Positions 5,376 through 5,806 of a stretch of DNA of 5,806 nt are shown here, one piece after another; the stretch's first letter is position 1, and the number at the start of each line of letters is the position of its first letter. This stretch comes from an uncultured Clostridia bacterium. GTDB taxonomy: Bacteria > Bacillota > Clostridia > UBA1381. The position numbers and the translations under genes were made by a program. The notes beneath the pieces are model-generated. The model made no database searches. It had not been told where the DNA came from and saw only the letters and a program-made list of their open reading frames with translations. Location of the stretch: the NCBI GenBank assembly GCA_910578235.1, contig CAJTPP010000013.1, positions 42,136 through 47,941 on the forward strand, in the 5' to 3' direction.

Positions 5376-5732
5376 TTATTTTTTCGCTTTTGAGCGGAAT
5401 ATAATCGAAACAAGAAAACCGAATATAAGCGCGGCGCATATTCCGCCTGCTCCCGCCGTGAAGCCGCCTGTGAATACTCCGAGAAAGCCGCTTTCCTCCA
5501 CGGCTCTGCGCACACCCTTGCACAAATTGTAGCCGAATCCTGTCAGCGGTACGGTCGCGCCTGCGCCCGCGAATTCAACGAGCGGAGCGTATATGCCTAT
5601 AAGCTGAAGGAATACTCCGAGAACTACAAAGGTTACAAGTATTCTTGCCGGCGTCAGTTTTGTTTTGTCAATCAGTATTTGTCCCACGACACATATTAAA
5701 CCGCCTATTATAAACGCTTTCAAAAAATCCAT
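5376..5732 (-). CDS. spoVAE: Stage V sporulation protein AE (SpoVAE)
   Basis: This is a small integral membrane protein of 118 aa, part of the SpoVA complex that moves calcium-dipicolinate into the forespore and releases it at germination. The N terminus, with GGLICVVGQILIDKTKLTPAR (split over residues 10-30), and the central GAGATVPLTGFG (56-67) are hallmark segments of the family. Hydrophobic segments lie at about 4-21, 30-49 and 92-112, with a glycine-rich middle, and the protein ends in a basic tail (RSKAKK). The start ATG 5732-5730 has AAGGGGG (5749-5743) 10 nt upstream, overlapping the spoVAD stop. SpoVAD lies 15 nt upstream, the classical gene order. In Bacillus this operon is transcribed by forespore sigma-G; I did not find its promoter because the operon start is outside the window. 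No terminator separates it from aroE. Confidence 0.97.
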   Translation of the reverse strand: MDFLKAFIIGGLICVVGQILIDKTKLTPARILVTFVVLGVFLQLIGIYAPLVEFAGAGATVPLTGFGYNLCKGVRRAVEESGFLGVFTGGFTAGAGGICAALIFGFLVSIIFRSKAKK

Positions 5733-5747
5733 TTTATATCCGCCCCC

Positions 5748-5806
5748 TTAATTTTCTATTACTACGGCGTGCGCTATTGCGGGAATTGTCTCGCCCTGCT
5801 GTATAA
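5748..5806 (-). CDS. spoVAD: C-terminal end of SpoVAD (5' part outside the window)
   Basis: The minus-strand frame entering from the right edge gives IQQGETIPAIAHAVVIEN and stops at TAA 5750-5748. The QGE-IP-IAHAV pattern is the usual C terminus of SpoVAD, the thiolase-like SpoVA protein that binds dipicolinic acid. The position directly before spoVAE, 15 nt away, is the expected gene order. Only 18 codons are visible, so nothing can be said about the rest of the protein. Confidence 0.85.
   Translation of the reverse strand, partial: IQQGETIPAIAHAVVIEN

Noticed and set aside
5300..5515. 72-residue N-terminal extension of AroE
   Set aside because: It overlaps spoVAE in another frame, lies upstream of the predicted promoter, has no family similarity, and the ATG at 5299 has a good ribosome binding site followed at once by AroE motifs.

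Overview
The window looks like a chromosomal segment of an anaerobic, spore-forming Clostridia-type Firmicute, possibly near the Oscillospirales/Ruminococcaceae; the exact taxon is inference. The evidence is a spoVAD-spoVAE tail (spore dipicolinate uptake), a YfmF/YfmH pair of M16-family proteins linked in Bacillus to elongation factor P modification, strong AGGAG-type ribosome binding sites, sigma-A-like promoters and A/T-rich intergenic DNA.

Plus strand, 1-2753: the last 17 codons of an unidentified gene end at 56. A near-consensus promoter (57-85) follows immediately. A leader of about 85 nt with two small hairpins precedes yfmF (177-1433), and yfmH (1434-2723) starts on the next base. The two proteins appear to share one protease active site: YfmH carries the zinc motif and YfmF carries the substrate-binding Arg/Tyr pair. 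A perfect 14-bp hairpin at 2722-2753, with A and T tracts on its two sides, can end transcription from both directions.

Minus strand, 5806-3409 (read right to left): the C-terminal end of spoVAD, then complete spoVAE, then a sigma-A-like promoter and a tight block aroE-aroK-GNAT acetyltransferase. Both junctions in this block are ATGA stop/start overlaps, so the shikimate genes and the acetyltransferase are probably translationally coupled. A hairpin with a U tract follows the acetyltransferase.

Minus strand, 3359-2757: the least ordinary part. A promoter (TTTACA-N17-TATTAT) appears to drive a leader of about 210 nt holding a long stem-loop, a competing antiterminator-like hairpin and a strong intrinsic terminator. 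After it come a perfect Shine-Dalgarno sequence and an ATG. That ATG opens only a 12-codon frame, but its codons 3-4 form an A_AAA_AAC slippery site. A -1 shift there enters an open frame for a protein of about 119 aa with a ribbon-helix-helix-like N terminus. The gene may be phase-variable, frameshift-expressed, recently inactivated or affected by a sequencing indel. No mobile element, CRISPR array, tRNA or rRNA was seen.
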